Below, piece after piece: positions 1-7,368 of a stretch of DNA of 16,416 bases. Position 1 is the first letter of the stretch. Each line of letters opens with the position of its first letter. The translations under genes and the position numbers were made by a program. The stretch is from Bacilli bacterium (GTDB lineage Bacteria; Bacillota_I; Bacilli_A; RF39; UBA660): NCBI GenBank assembly GCA_028684735.1, contig JAQUFI010000028.1, positions 1 to 16,416 on the forward strand, written 5' to 3'. The notes beneath the pieces are model-generated. The model saw only the letters and a program-made list of their open reading frames with translations, was not told where the DNA came from and did no database searches.

Positions 1-1850
1 ATTTCTGGTAATTGTCCAGTACGTTCTCCCGTTACAATCATCTCATAAGCTGGTAATGGTACGGCCCAGTGATCTTTAAACGCTAATGATATTTTTTCAC
101 CACGAGCTAAGTTTGTAATCGTATCTAACATAATCATTTTATAGATTTCATTATTTGTTAATTTATTTAAGATTTCCATACTATCCGTAATGAAAACATT
201 ATGGGCCAATAATGATGCAAAGGTTTTGGTAAACATTGTAATTTCATTATAGATAATAACTGTTCCAATAACAGGCAAATGCATAAGTGACCATTGAACC
301 ATTGTTTTAAAGATTTTAATTGATTTATATAAATATCTAAATAATAGTAAGAAGACAATAAATCCAACAAAAATCCAAATAAAATTCTTTTGTAAGAAAT
401 TACTTAAATTTAAAATAGCTAGTGTGAATGCAGGAATTTCAGCTCCATCCATACCTTCATAGATTTGAACAAACTTAGGAATAACAAAAACCATAATAAA
501 GGTAATAGCAGCAAGCGCTATAACTAAAATAATACTTGGATACATCATCGCTGTAACCATTTGTTTTCTTGTCTTTTCAGCTTCAGTAAAATATTCTGAC
601 ATATCATCTAACGCTTCTGGTAATTCTCCTGTCATTTCTGATGCTTTAATCATATTGATTAATAAACGAGGGAAAGCCTCACCTTGTTTTTCTAAAGCAT
701 TACTAAAGTTTTCACCCATCGTTAAGTCATAGATAACAGCTCTAAAAATTCTTTGATATTTTTTATTTTTATATTGACGACTTAATATTTTTAATGATTC
801 AACTAATGGAATACCTGCTTTAATATAAGTAGATAATTGAGTAATAAAGAAAATTAAATCTTTCGTCTTAATTTTGGTTTTATTAGTCTTAGGTGTTCCA
901 AACATTGCTTGAATCCATTTTGAAGATTTAATACTATAAACTTCAAATCCCTCACTAAGTAAGAAGGAATGAACCTCTACTTTAGAAAAAGCCTCAAAAT
1001 AATCTTTAACTAATTTACCATCAGAATTTCGTCCAACATATTCGAAGACTCTTTTCTTATCACTTTTTACTGCATCGTCACCCTCAAAACTAATCAATAA
1101 TGCTTGACGGTTGATATCCTCTTTGTTTCGAGCATTCTTAACAAAAGTTAAGTTATTATATTTTTTATTCAAGTATTTTTTAATGTTAGTTGGTAAGTTT
1201 TTAATGGTTTCATTAAATCTTTTGATTTTTTCTTTTCTAGTCACATCCTTAATTTCAACGGCTTCATTAACATAAGTATTTTTATCTTGCCATTCAGCTT
1301 TAGCTATTTTTGCTTGTTCTTTTTGTTCTTTTAATTCAATAGCCCTTTTCTTTTTAAGTTCAACTTCTTCAGCTTTTTTCCTTAATAAAGCCTCACGTTC
1401 TTCAACCTTTTCACGAAGAGCTCTTTCTTTTGCTCTTCTTGCATCAACAATTTCTTGTGCTTTTCGTTTATTGATTAACTCTTGAAGTTGAACTGACATT
1501 TTATTGTATTGTTCTTGAGCATTATTTTGAAGAGTAGTGACATGTTTATTTACTCTTGCTGATGACCTTATTGAACTCCCAACATAGATAAATGGTGCAA
1601 TTATTCCAACAAAAGGATATTTTAATAAAGATCTAACTATTTTGGAAACAATCATCGAAAAGAAAACAATCCCATTATAAAATTTTAATAAAAATTCCTT
1701 AATAACAGTTAAAATGTTACTAATAAAATACCATAACGTAAAAAAGAATCCCAACGAAAAAAAGCGTGCAAAAAGAATTGGAATTCTTGTTAAACAGGAA
1801 ACCGAACGATAGACATAAATACATAGTGTTATATACAAGGGTTTAGTCAC
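1..1850 (-). CDS. GspF/PilC-type secretion or pilus platform protein, long N-terminal extension (3' end outside window)
   Basis: The frame is open from the GTG at 1850 to the window edge: 616 codons, no stop. Residues ~268-310 match the GspF N-terminus (FEYVGRNSDGKLVKDYFEAF, then LLSEGFEVYSI). Residues ~330-460 form a first GspF domain with the family motifs KAGIPLVESL, FPRLLINMIKASEMTGELPE and YPSIILVIA; a membrane segment (~490-505) and a second domain ending GERTGQLPE follow. GspF/PilC proteins are polytopic inner-membrane platforms on which the assembly ATPase and pseudopilins act in type II secretion, type IV pili and Com pili. Residues 1-265 are not part of the usual ~400-residue family: a hydrophobic stretch (~25-95), then a charged Lys/Glu/Ala-rich probable coiled coil (~105-190). 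The start is uncertain: GTG 1850 has GGATGG nine bases upstream, while in-frame TTG 1856 sits 11 bases from AAAGGA. A good promoter lies just upstream. The platform call is firm; which machine it serves is inferred. Confidence 0.88.
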   Translation of the reverse strand, partial: MTKPLYITLCIYVYRSVSCLTRIPILFARFFSLGFFFTLWYFISNILTVIKEFLLKFYNGIVFFSMIVSKIVRSLLKYPFVGIIAPFIYVGSSIRSSARVNKHVTTLQNNAQEQYNKMSVQLQELINKRKAQEIVDARRAKERALREKVEEREALLRKKAEEVELKKKRAIELKEQKEQAKIAKAEWQDKNTYVNEAVEIKDVTRKEKIKRFNETIKNLPTNIKKYLNKKYNNLTFVKNARNKEDINRQALLISFEGDDAVKSDKKRVFEYVGRNSDGKLVKDYFEAFSKVEVHSFLLSEGFEVYSIKSSKWIQAMFGTPKTNKTKIKTKDLIFFITQLSTYIKAGIPLVESLKILSRQYKNKKYQRIFRAVIYDLTMGENFSNALEKQGEAFPRLLINMIKASEMTGELPEALDDMSEYFTEAEKTRKQMVTAMMYPSIILVIALAAITFIMVFVIPKFVQIYEGMDGAEIPAFTLAILNLSNFLQKNFIWIFVGFIVFLLLFRYLYKSIKIFKTMVQWSLMHLPVIGTVIIYNEITMFTKTFASLLAHNVFITDSMEILNKLTNNEIYKMIMLDTITNLARGEKISLAFKDHWAVPLPAYEMIVTGERTGQLPE

Positions 1851-1893
1851 CAGCAAACACCATCCAATCCTTTGATTCTTTTATTCTATATAG

Positions 1894-1922
1894 ATTATAT
1901 CATATTTTTAGTTTTTGTAAAA
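1894..1922 (-). promoter_or_regulatory. Promoter for the GspF-like gene
   Basis: On the minus strand, -35 TTTACA (1922-1917), a 17-base spacer and a perfect -10 TATAAT (1899-1894) lie 44 bases before the GTG start. This is a near-consensus housekeeping sigma promoter. Its -35 overlaps a possible -35 of the divergent gene. Confidence 0.7.
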
Positions 1923-1946
1923 CATTTTTATTTTATTTCATATAAT
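1915..1946 (+). promoter_or_regulatory. Probable promoter for the VrrA/YqfQ-like gene
   Basis: A perfect -10 TATAAT is at 1941-1946, with a ribosome site 8 bases further on. The best -35 candidate, TTGTAA at 1915-1920, leaves a 20-base spacer, longer than ideal, so the -35 assignment is weak. Confidence 0.45.
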
Positions 1947-1967
1947 ATTTTAGAAAGGAGTATGAAA

Positions 1968-2306
1968 ATGAATTATTATAATCCTTATTTTATGAATCCT
2001 TATATGATGCCAGCTATGGGAAATCGCGGTTTATTTAGTAATCTGTTCAAAGGTATTAATTGGAGTTCAATAATCAACGGGACACAAAAAACGCTTGGTA
2101 TTGTTAACCAAACGATTCCTCTTGTAAGACAAGTGACACCCCTTTTAAAAAATACTAAAACCATGTTTAAAGTTATGAATGAATTTAAAAAGGTTGATAC
2201 TCCAACTATTAATAATAAAACCAATATTGTTTCATCAACTAATCCAACACCAAATCAAAATACAACTAGTCAAATTAGTGATGGTGGCCCTACTTTTTTC
2301 CTTTAA
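1968..2306 (+). CDS. VrrA/YqfQ-like small protein
   Basis: This 112-residue protein starts with a Tyr/Asn/Pro/Met-rich segment (MNYYNPYFMNPYMMPAMGN), then RGLFSNLFKGI, an amphipathic middle (~30-70) and a low-complexity Thr/Asn/Ser tail. The layout resembles Bacillus VrrA/YqfQ proteins (Met/Pro/Tyr-rich head, RGL motif, then a helix), whose function is unknown. In Bacillus, as I recall, yqfQ lies close to sigA and trmK, and here it adjoins trmK, which supports the assignment. The start is set by AAAGGAG (1954-1960), seven bases before ATG 1968; an in-frame ATG at 1962 is only one base from it, and the frame also runs open upstream to 1872 without a ribosome site. There is no signal peptide. 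It converges on trmK and overlaps its end by 17 bases; its terminator lies inside trmK. Confidence 0.65.
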   Translation: MNYYNPYFMNPYMMPAMGNRGLFSNLFKGINWSSIINGTQKTLGIVNQTIPLVRQVTPLLKNTKTMFKVMNEFKKVDTPTINNKTNIVSSTNPTPNQNTTSQISDGGPTFFL

Positions 2307-2925
2307 TAATATTTGATAATGAAGAAATAGTCATTTGACTATCTTTTTTTATTTTTTTCTTTTTTATATAATATCGATTGAAAATATATTCGAGGTATTG
2401 TTGATCAATAGCTCGTTTTTTTAATCGAATAATTGGTCCTAACAAGTAATCGAGTTCATCATAATCCGCACTACCCTTTTTAAATTTTATAATGACATAA
2501 TACTTTTTCCGTTCATAGACAATTTCTTCATTAATAATCGTATAACCTTGGTCTGAAATTTCTTTTCTTAACAAATCTAAATCTCGATTGGATTGAATAA
2601 TCAAGTGATTAAATTGATACCCTTTTAAGATTTTTAAAATAGTCTGTTTTCCCATACCAGCCATTATAACGGTATCAACATCAGTAACCTCAATATCATT
2701 TAAACCATCAGTTTTAATTAAAGTTATTTGATCACTCAAATTATATTTTTTGATATTGTTTTCTGCATTCTTAATCACATGACTACTAATATCAGTCGCA
2801 ATACATTGAACTTGTTTATTTAGTGTAAGGTAAATGTCAAGTAGCGCATGGTCACATCCAACATCAATAACTTTAATTCCATCATCAACTAAATCAGCAA
2901 TAGCTTTTAATCTTTTCGATAACAC
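2290..2925 (-). CDS. trmK: tRNA (adenine(22)-N1)-methyltransferase TrmK
   Basis: TrmK uses S-adenosylmethionine to methylate N1 of adenine 22 in bacterial tRNAs. The 211-residue protein shows the family's SAM-binding motif VIDVGCDHALLDIYL (residues ~19-33), an acidic residue after the second strand (IATDIS, ~42-47), and the characteristic VIMAGMGKQTILKIL (~86-100), followed by a Lys-rich C-terminal helical region (~165-205). It starts on GTG 2925, whose G is the last base of the rpoD TAG stop, so it is translationally coupled; GGGTGA just upstream is a weak ribosome site. The sigA-trmK order is common in Bacilli. The C-terminal codons overlap the convergent small gene and carry its terminator. 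No clear terminator was found for the trmK transcript itself. Confidence 0.9.
   Translation of the reverse strand: MLSKRLKAIADLVDDGIKVIDVGCDHALLDIYLTLNKQVQCIATDISSHVIKNAENNIKKYNLSDQITLIKTDGLNDIEVTDVDTVIMAGMGKQTILKILKGYQFNHLIIQSNRDLDLLRKEISDQGYTIINEEIVYERKKYYVIIKFKKGSADYDELDYLLGPIIRLKKRAIDQQYLEYIFNRYYIKKKKIKKDSQMTISSLSNIIKGKK
2327..2360 (+). terminator. Intrinsic terminator of the VrrA/YqfQ-like gene, inside trmK
   Basis: A 7-bp stem (ATAGTCA 2327-2333 with TGACTAT 2336-2342) is followed on the plus strand by C, seven T, A and seven T. The loop is only two bases if fully paired. It lies within the last codons of the convergent trmK. Confidence 0.65.
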
Positions 2926-4010
2926 TAGTCACCCATATAATCTTTAAGTTTACGGCTACGAGAAGGATGACGAAGTTTCCTTAATGCTTTAGCTTCGATT
3001 TGACGAATACGTTCCCTAGTTACTCCAAACATCTGACCAACTTCTTCTAAAGTACGACCCTTTCCATCTTCAAGACCAAAACGAAGACGAATAACTTTTT
3101 CTTCTCTTTCCGTTAAAGTTTCTAATACTTCACTTATTTCATCTTTTAATAATTCATTCGTTGCATATTCTTCAGGGCTCATATTACTTTCATCTTTGAT
3201 AAAGTCTCCTAGATGAGAGTCATCTTCTTCACCAATTGGTGTTTCTAAGCTAACTGGATCTTGACTTATTTTATAAATATCTCTAATCTTTTCAACTGTT
3301 GTATTCATTTTTTTAGCTAATTCCTCTTCCGTTGGCTCACGATTAAGTTCTAGCGTTAATTGCCTTTGAATACGAGCTAATTTATTAATTGTTTCAACCA
3401 TATGAACAGGCACTCTAATCGTACGAGCCTGATCCGCAATAGCTCTTGTAATAGCTTGTCTAATCCACCATGTAGCATAAGTTGAAAATTTAAATCCCTT
3501 CGTAACATTAAACTTTTCAACTGATTTCATTAACCCAATATTACCTTCTTGAATTAAGTCTAAGAAAAGCATCCCTCTACCAACATATCTCTTAGCAATA
3601 CTAACAACTAAACGAAGATTAGCTTCTGCTAAAGTCCTCTTAGCTTCTTCATCACCTTCACTAATACGTTCTGCTAGGGCCGTTTCTTCTTCTAAGGTTA
3701 ATAATTTAATTTGTCCTATCTCTTTTAAATACATACGAACAGGATCATTAATTGTTAAATCCTTAGTTAAAATATCATCTTGAAGTAATAATTTATCAAC
3801 TTTACTATCACTACTATCAGCTTCATCTTCACTAACAACCGCAATATTATTTTCATTAAATAAATTATATAAATCATCTAATGAATCAGAATCTAAATCT
3901 AACCCCTTCAATGCACTTGCTAATTCCTCATACGTAATATAACCATTTTCTAAACCCTTTTTTACTAGTTCAACTTTTCTGTCTTCAAATGTTTTAATTT
4001 CATTAATCAT
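2925..4010 (-). CDS. rpoD: Primary sigma factor RpoD/SigA
   Basis: This is the housekeeping sigma factor directing RNA polymerase to most promoters. The 361-residue protein has a short acidic region 1.1 (~1-75), region 1.2 with DPVRMYLKEIGQIKLL (~89-104), region 2 with NLRLVVSIAKRYVGRGMLF, GFKFSTYATWWIRQAI and RTIRVPVHM (~128-203), region 3 (~207-283), and region 4 with a helix-turn-helix and VTRERIRQIEAKALRKLRHP (~296-350). That is close to the usual Firmicutes SigA length. ATG 4010 is preferred because AAAGGTGAG sits eight bases before it; GTG 4019, in frame, would add three residues but has no spaced ribosome site. The ATG overlaps the dnaG stop by eight bases, indicating coupled translation. 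The well-conserved region 2.4 and 4.2 helices agree with the TTGACA/TATAAT-like promoters seen in this window. Confidence 0.98.
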   Translation of the reverse strand: MINEIKTFEDRKVELVKKGLENGYITYEELASALKGLDLDSDSLDDLYNLFNENNIAVVSEDEADSSDSKVDKLLLQDDILTKDLTINDPVRMYLKEIGQIKLLTLEEETALAERISEGDEEAKRTLAEANLRLVVSIAKRYVGRGMLFLDLIQEGNIGLMKSVEKFNVTKGFKFSTYATWWIRQAITRAIADQARTIRVPVHMVETINKLARIQRQLTLELNREPTEEELAKKMNTTVEKIRDIYKISQDPVSLETPIGEEDDSHLGDFIKDESNMSPEEYATNELLKDEISEVLETLTEREEKVIRLRFGLEDGKGRTLEEVGQMFGVTRERIRQIEAKALRKLRHPSRSRKLKDYMGD

Positions 4011-5748
4011 TGCTCTCACCTTTCTTTAACTTAATTATCTCATCAGCAATCTTCGCTTTTTCTAAAGCGTCATCTTCTTTTCTCATTTTTTCTTCTAACC
4101 TTTTAATTTGATAATTAATATTAAATTCCTTAATCGTATTAATATAATCATCAATCTCATCTAAGGTATATTCATCTTTAAGATTTAAACTTTCAAGTTC
4201 CCCAATTACTTTTAACAGATCCTCATTATCCGTTAAACTACTAATTAAATCAGCTATATCAATATACCCATTTTCTTTATAAAATAAACCTATTTCATAA
4301 GCTAAATAACGGTATTTCTCAGTTGGCATATATGTAATCTTCTTATTATAAATTTTTATAACATCTTTATTTCTTAACATATAAAAGATTAAATACTTTT
4401 GAGCTTTCTGATATTTATTTTCTTTAACTGATATTTTTTCTTTCTTAATTGGTATTACTATATCATTAGGAACTGGACTTAATTTACTTTTTAAAAACTC
4501 AATATCAAGTTTTGATTCCTCACTTATTTTTTTAATCGTAATCTCTCTTAATATCTCATCATCAATCTTATTAAGTTCTTCAATAATCGTATTAACATAT
4601 TTAGCCATATCTTCACTATCATTTAAATCAATATTATGTTTAAGATATGATAATTTAAAATCCATCACATTCATAGGGTTATTTATCTTACTAAGAAACT
4701 TATTACCATGTTTTTTAATATAGTCATCAGGATCTAAATTATCTTCTAAACGAATAACCTTAGGAATAACCCCTACATCAATTAATTCATTAGCACATGC
4801 CATCGTTCCTTTAGCACCAGCAATATCCCCATCAAAGCAGATAATAATCTCTTTAGCCATCTTTTTAATTAATAAGGCTTGCTGCTTAGTAACAGCTGTC
4901 CCAAGCGTAGCAACCACATTCTTAACCCCAATCGAATAAGCCCTAATCACATCCATTTGACCTTCCATCACAATAACTTGTCCACTCAAACGACATTCTT
5001 CTTTAGCACGATTAAAGTTATATAATAGTTCTCCCTTTTTAAAGATATCGGTTTCTTTAGTATTGATATACTTAGCCATATCATCACCACGATAAATACG
5101 ACCACTAAAACCAACCACACGTCCATTTATATCTTCAATTGGAAACATAATTCGGTCTTTAAAGATATCACTTAATCCATACTCATTTTTTATTACTAAA
5201 CCACTTTGAATTAAATGTTTAGAATCATACTTCTTCTTAATCAATAAATTAGTTAAGATCTTACAATCATCTAAAGCTAGTCCAATCCCAAAGTGCTTAA
5301 TCATCTCGTCATTAATCTGACGAGATTTTAAATAGTCTTTAGCCTCTTTACCATTTATCGTATTGATATTATTTTGATAAAACTTATAACCCAAATCATA
5401 TATTTCATATAATTCACTATACTTATTAGCATAATTACTCTCTTTGTTGATACTAATATTAAGAGGTATCCCCGCTATATCCGCACATCTTTTTAATGAT
5501 TCAGGAAAACTAATATGTTCATAATCCATCATAAACTTAAAAACATTACCAGTTGCCCCACATGAAAAACAGGTATAAATCTGTTTATCTTTTGAAACAC
5601 TCATACTAGGATTCTTGTCATCATGAAAAGGACAAACTCCAAAATAATTCTTACCTCGAGGAATGAGTGGGATATAATTGGATATAATATCTACAATATC
5701 TACCCCATTACGAATATTATTAATTACTTCTTGCTCAATCATACTCAT
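4003..5748 (-). CDS. dnaG: DNA primase DnaG
   Basis: DnaG makes the RNA primers used at the replication fork, working with the replicative helicase. The 581-residue protein has the N-terminal CHC2 zinc finger with Cys39, His42, Cys60 and Cys63 (CPFHDDKNPSM, YTCFSCGATGN), a primase core (~120-245) and a TOPRIM domain with the catalytic Glu262 in VIVMEGQMDVI and the FDGD pair Asp306/Asp308. The DPDDYIKKHG motif follows (~339). Residues ~440-581 are the Lys/Glu-rich helicase-interaction region. AGGAG lies ten bases before ATG 5748; a second in-frame ATG at 5742 is less well spaced. It is first in the dnaG-rpoD-trmK cluster and overlaps rpoD by eight bases. No convincing promoter was found in the 101-base gap to the divergent gene. 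Confidence 0.98.
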   Translation of the reverse strand: MSMIEQEVINNIRNGVDIVDIISNYIPLIPRGKNYFGVCPFHDDKNPSMSVSKDKQIYTCFSCGATGNVFKFMMDYEHISFPESLKRCADIAGIPLNISINKESNYANKYSELYEIYDLGYKFYQNNINTINGKEAKDYLKSRQINDEMIKHFGIGLALDDCKILTNLLIKKKYDSKHLIQSGLVIKNEYGLSDIFKDRIMFPIEDINGRVVGFSGRIYRGDDMAKYINTKETDIFKKGELLYNFNRAKEECRLSGQVIVMEGQMDVIRAYSIGVKNVVATLGTAVTKQQALLIKKMAKEIIICFDGDIAGAKGTMACANELIDVGVIPKVIRLEDNLDPDDYIKKHGNKFLSKINNPMNVMDFKLSYLKHNIDLNDSEDMAKYVNTIIEELNKIDDEILREITIKKISEESKLDIEFLKSKLSPVPNDIVIPIKKEKISVKENKYQKAQKYLIFYMLRNKDVIKIYNKKITYMPTEKYRYLAYEIGLFYKENGYIDIADLISSLTDNEDLLKVIGELESLNLKDEYTLDEIDDYINTIKEFNINYQIKRLEEKMRKEDDALEKAKIADEIIKLKKGESND

Positions 5749-5849
5749 ATATCATACTCTCCTAAATATAATATACGACAAAACTTTTCGTTTTCCTTTT
5801 TTATTATCTTTTTTCCTTTAATTTACATAATATATCATAAGGAGGCCCT

Positions 5850-6389
5850 ATGAATCACAAACAAATTAAATATATTGCTGTAATAGGTATTTTCATATTA
5901 TCATTTATCTCACACTATATATATAATATCATTCCCTCCCCTTTCCTATCACCCTTCTTCCCTGTCAATGAAAGTATCTGGGAGCATATGAAGATTATCT
6001 TTACCCCAATTATTATTTACGGAATAATCGATTATTATTTACTTACTAAATATAATATTAAACACCAAAACTTCATATCATCTTTATCAATCAGTTCCAT
6101 AAGTTCCGTTATAATCTATCTTCTTATCTACTTACCTCTTTATGAACTAATAGGTGAGAATTTATTCATTAGTATTTCTTTATTATTTATAGTTATAATT
6201 ATCTCCCAACTAATTAGTTATTACATCCAAAAAAGAAACAATATCAAACTAGATATTATTTCTTGTCTTTTAATTATTATTTCATATATTATATTTGGTT
6301 ATCTTACATATTACCCTTTTAAAAACTATATCTTCTTTGACACAAGTAATAATATGTATGGGATTAATACCTATTATCTAGGGAATTAA
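5850..6389 (+). CDS. DUF6512-like multi-spanning membrane protein
   Basis: This 179-residue protein is almost entirely hydrophobic, with about five predicted membrane helices (roughly residues 7-27, 49-66, 80-101, 106-126 and 134-155). Its most distinctive feature is the segment SPFFPVNESIWEHMKI (~34-49) after the first helix, a motif I associate with DUF6512 proteins of gut Firmicutes; their function is not known to me. A strong AAGGAGG (5839-5845) lies four bases before ATG 5850. The gene is divergent from dnaG and converges on the phosphodiester glycosidase gene, overlapping its end by 12 bases. The residues around Glu/His in the WEH motif may be functional, but that is inference. The coding call is firm and the family moderately so. 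Confidence 0.75.
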   Translation: MNHKQIKYIAVIGIFILSFISHYIYNIIPSPFLSPFFPVNESIWEHMKIIFTPIIIYGIIDYYLLTKYNIKHQNFISSLSISSISSVIIYLLIYLPLYELIGENLFISISLLFIVIIISQLISYYIQKRNNIKLDIISCLLIIISYIIFGYLTYYPFKNYIFFDTSNNMYGINTYYLGN

Positions 6390-7367
6390 ACCAAAACCAC
6401 TTACAATATACCTACCATATGGCCTACTATTAACAGCTAGATTATTATAAATCTTATTATTTACAACTAAAGTGGTTGATGTTCCGCCATCTAAATTAGC
6501 AGCATTATGAGCTCCATACTTAACTAATATATCGGTTAATTCTTGTAGAGATGTTCCACCAACATTAGCATATGTTCCATCCATAATTACAAACAAGACA
6601 ATCCCATCTTTTCTTTGACCAATGGCGACACGTGGAGCCATCCCATATGGATCACCCACAATTTTTATAGTTTTACCATTTACAATTAAATTGGGACCAT
6701 AAGATAAAGCATCACGAATTTTATGCTTTTGAATTGCATCTTCAGCATTTGTATCTAATAGTACCAATTTATTATCGGTATTAAAACCAATAATTTGGCG
6801 AACCCCACCATCATCCCATAATATTTTTTTATTTTTTATTAAAATACCGGTTGGAATTCCACTTCCCCAACCCTCATCTTTGAAACTTCCACCGTTAATA
6901 CAAACAATTCCACCATCTCTTCTACACATATCGATTGTTCTTTCACCATGTTTTGTACCAAGTTGTTCTTTAGCAATAAGTTTTACTTTTGAGGGGTCAT
7001 ATATTGCTACTACAAAACCTGACTCACGACCAATTTTTATATCAATGATTTTATAATCATTGTTACCAGGATCTCTTTCTAATATTTGTTCATCATATTT
7101 ATTATCATAGTTATCTTTTGGTTTTGTATCAATCACAATATCGTCAAGATTAACATCTTCATCTATTTCAATAAAATAATTTTTACTTAATATATCTGTA
7201 ATCATTTCATCGTTATAAAAGATATAAGCTAAGTATTGATGAGTGGTAGTATTCATTGCAGTTGTAACTAGAAAATTACGAAAATAACTGATTGGTCCAT
7301 AAGTTAGGAAGAAGCCAATTAAGGCTAAGACATCTAAAACAATTAAAATGATTGTACTTTTTCTCAT
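6378..7367 (-). CDS. Membrane-anchored phosphodiester glycosidase (NAGPA domain)
   Basis: This 329-residue protein has one N-terminal membrane segment (~4-24, MRKSTIILIVLDVLALIGFF), predicted to leave the rest outside the cell. Residues ~105-329 form a NAGPA domain: GGIVCINGGSF (~152-162), the IPTGILIKNKKI strand, GPNLIVNGK, APRVAIGQRKDGIVLFVIMDG (split around 244-264), GGTSLQELTDILVKYGAHNAANLDGG (~270-295), then a C-terminal SGFGLIP. NAGPA-family enzymes cleave sugar-1-phosphodiester bonds; bacterial members act on surface or exported glycans, but the substrate here is unknown. The start is set by GGAGG six bases before ATG 7367; upstream in-frame codons at up to 7406 lie within the preceding gene. 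It begins one base after the DUF6273-like gene stops and its ribosome site is inside that gene, so the two are probably co-translated. Confidence 0.87.
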   Translation of the reverse strand: MRKSTIILIVLDVLALIGFFLTYGPISYFRNFLVTTAMNTTTHQYLAYIFYNDEMITDILSKNYFIEIDEDVNLDDIVIDTKPKDNYDNKYDEQILERDPGNNDYKIIDIKIGRESGFVVAIYDPSKVKLIAKEQLGTKHGERTIDMCRRDGGIVCINGGSFKDEGWGSGIPTGILIKNKKILWDDGGVRQIIGFNTDNKLVLLDTNAEDAIQKHKIRDALSYGPNLIVNGKTIKIVGDPYGMAPRVAIGQRKDGIVLFVIMDGTYANVGGTSLQELTDILVKYGAHNAANLDGGTSTTLVVNNKIYNNLAVNSRPYGRYIVSGFGLIP

Positions 7368-7368
7368 G

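Noticed and set aside
167..370. Minus-strand 67-codon frame inside the first gene
   Set aside because: It overlaps the long open GspF frame out of phase and has no ribosome site.
1872..1967. Upstream start at 1872 for the small plus-strand gene, giving a hydrophobic leader
   Set aside because: The extra 32 residues are AT-rich promoter DNA translated, contain the -10 box, and have no ribosome site; AAAGGAG points to ATG 1968.
2000..2224. Minus-strand 74-codon frame
   Set aside because: It is the antisense shadow of the VrrA/YqfQ-like gene with no ribosome site or family resemblance.
5749..5849. Promoters for dnaG and the DUF6512-like gene in the divergent gap
   Set aside because: Several TATATT/TATTAT strings occur but none has an acceptable -35 or extended -10, so no call was made.
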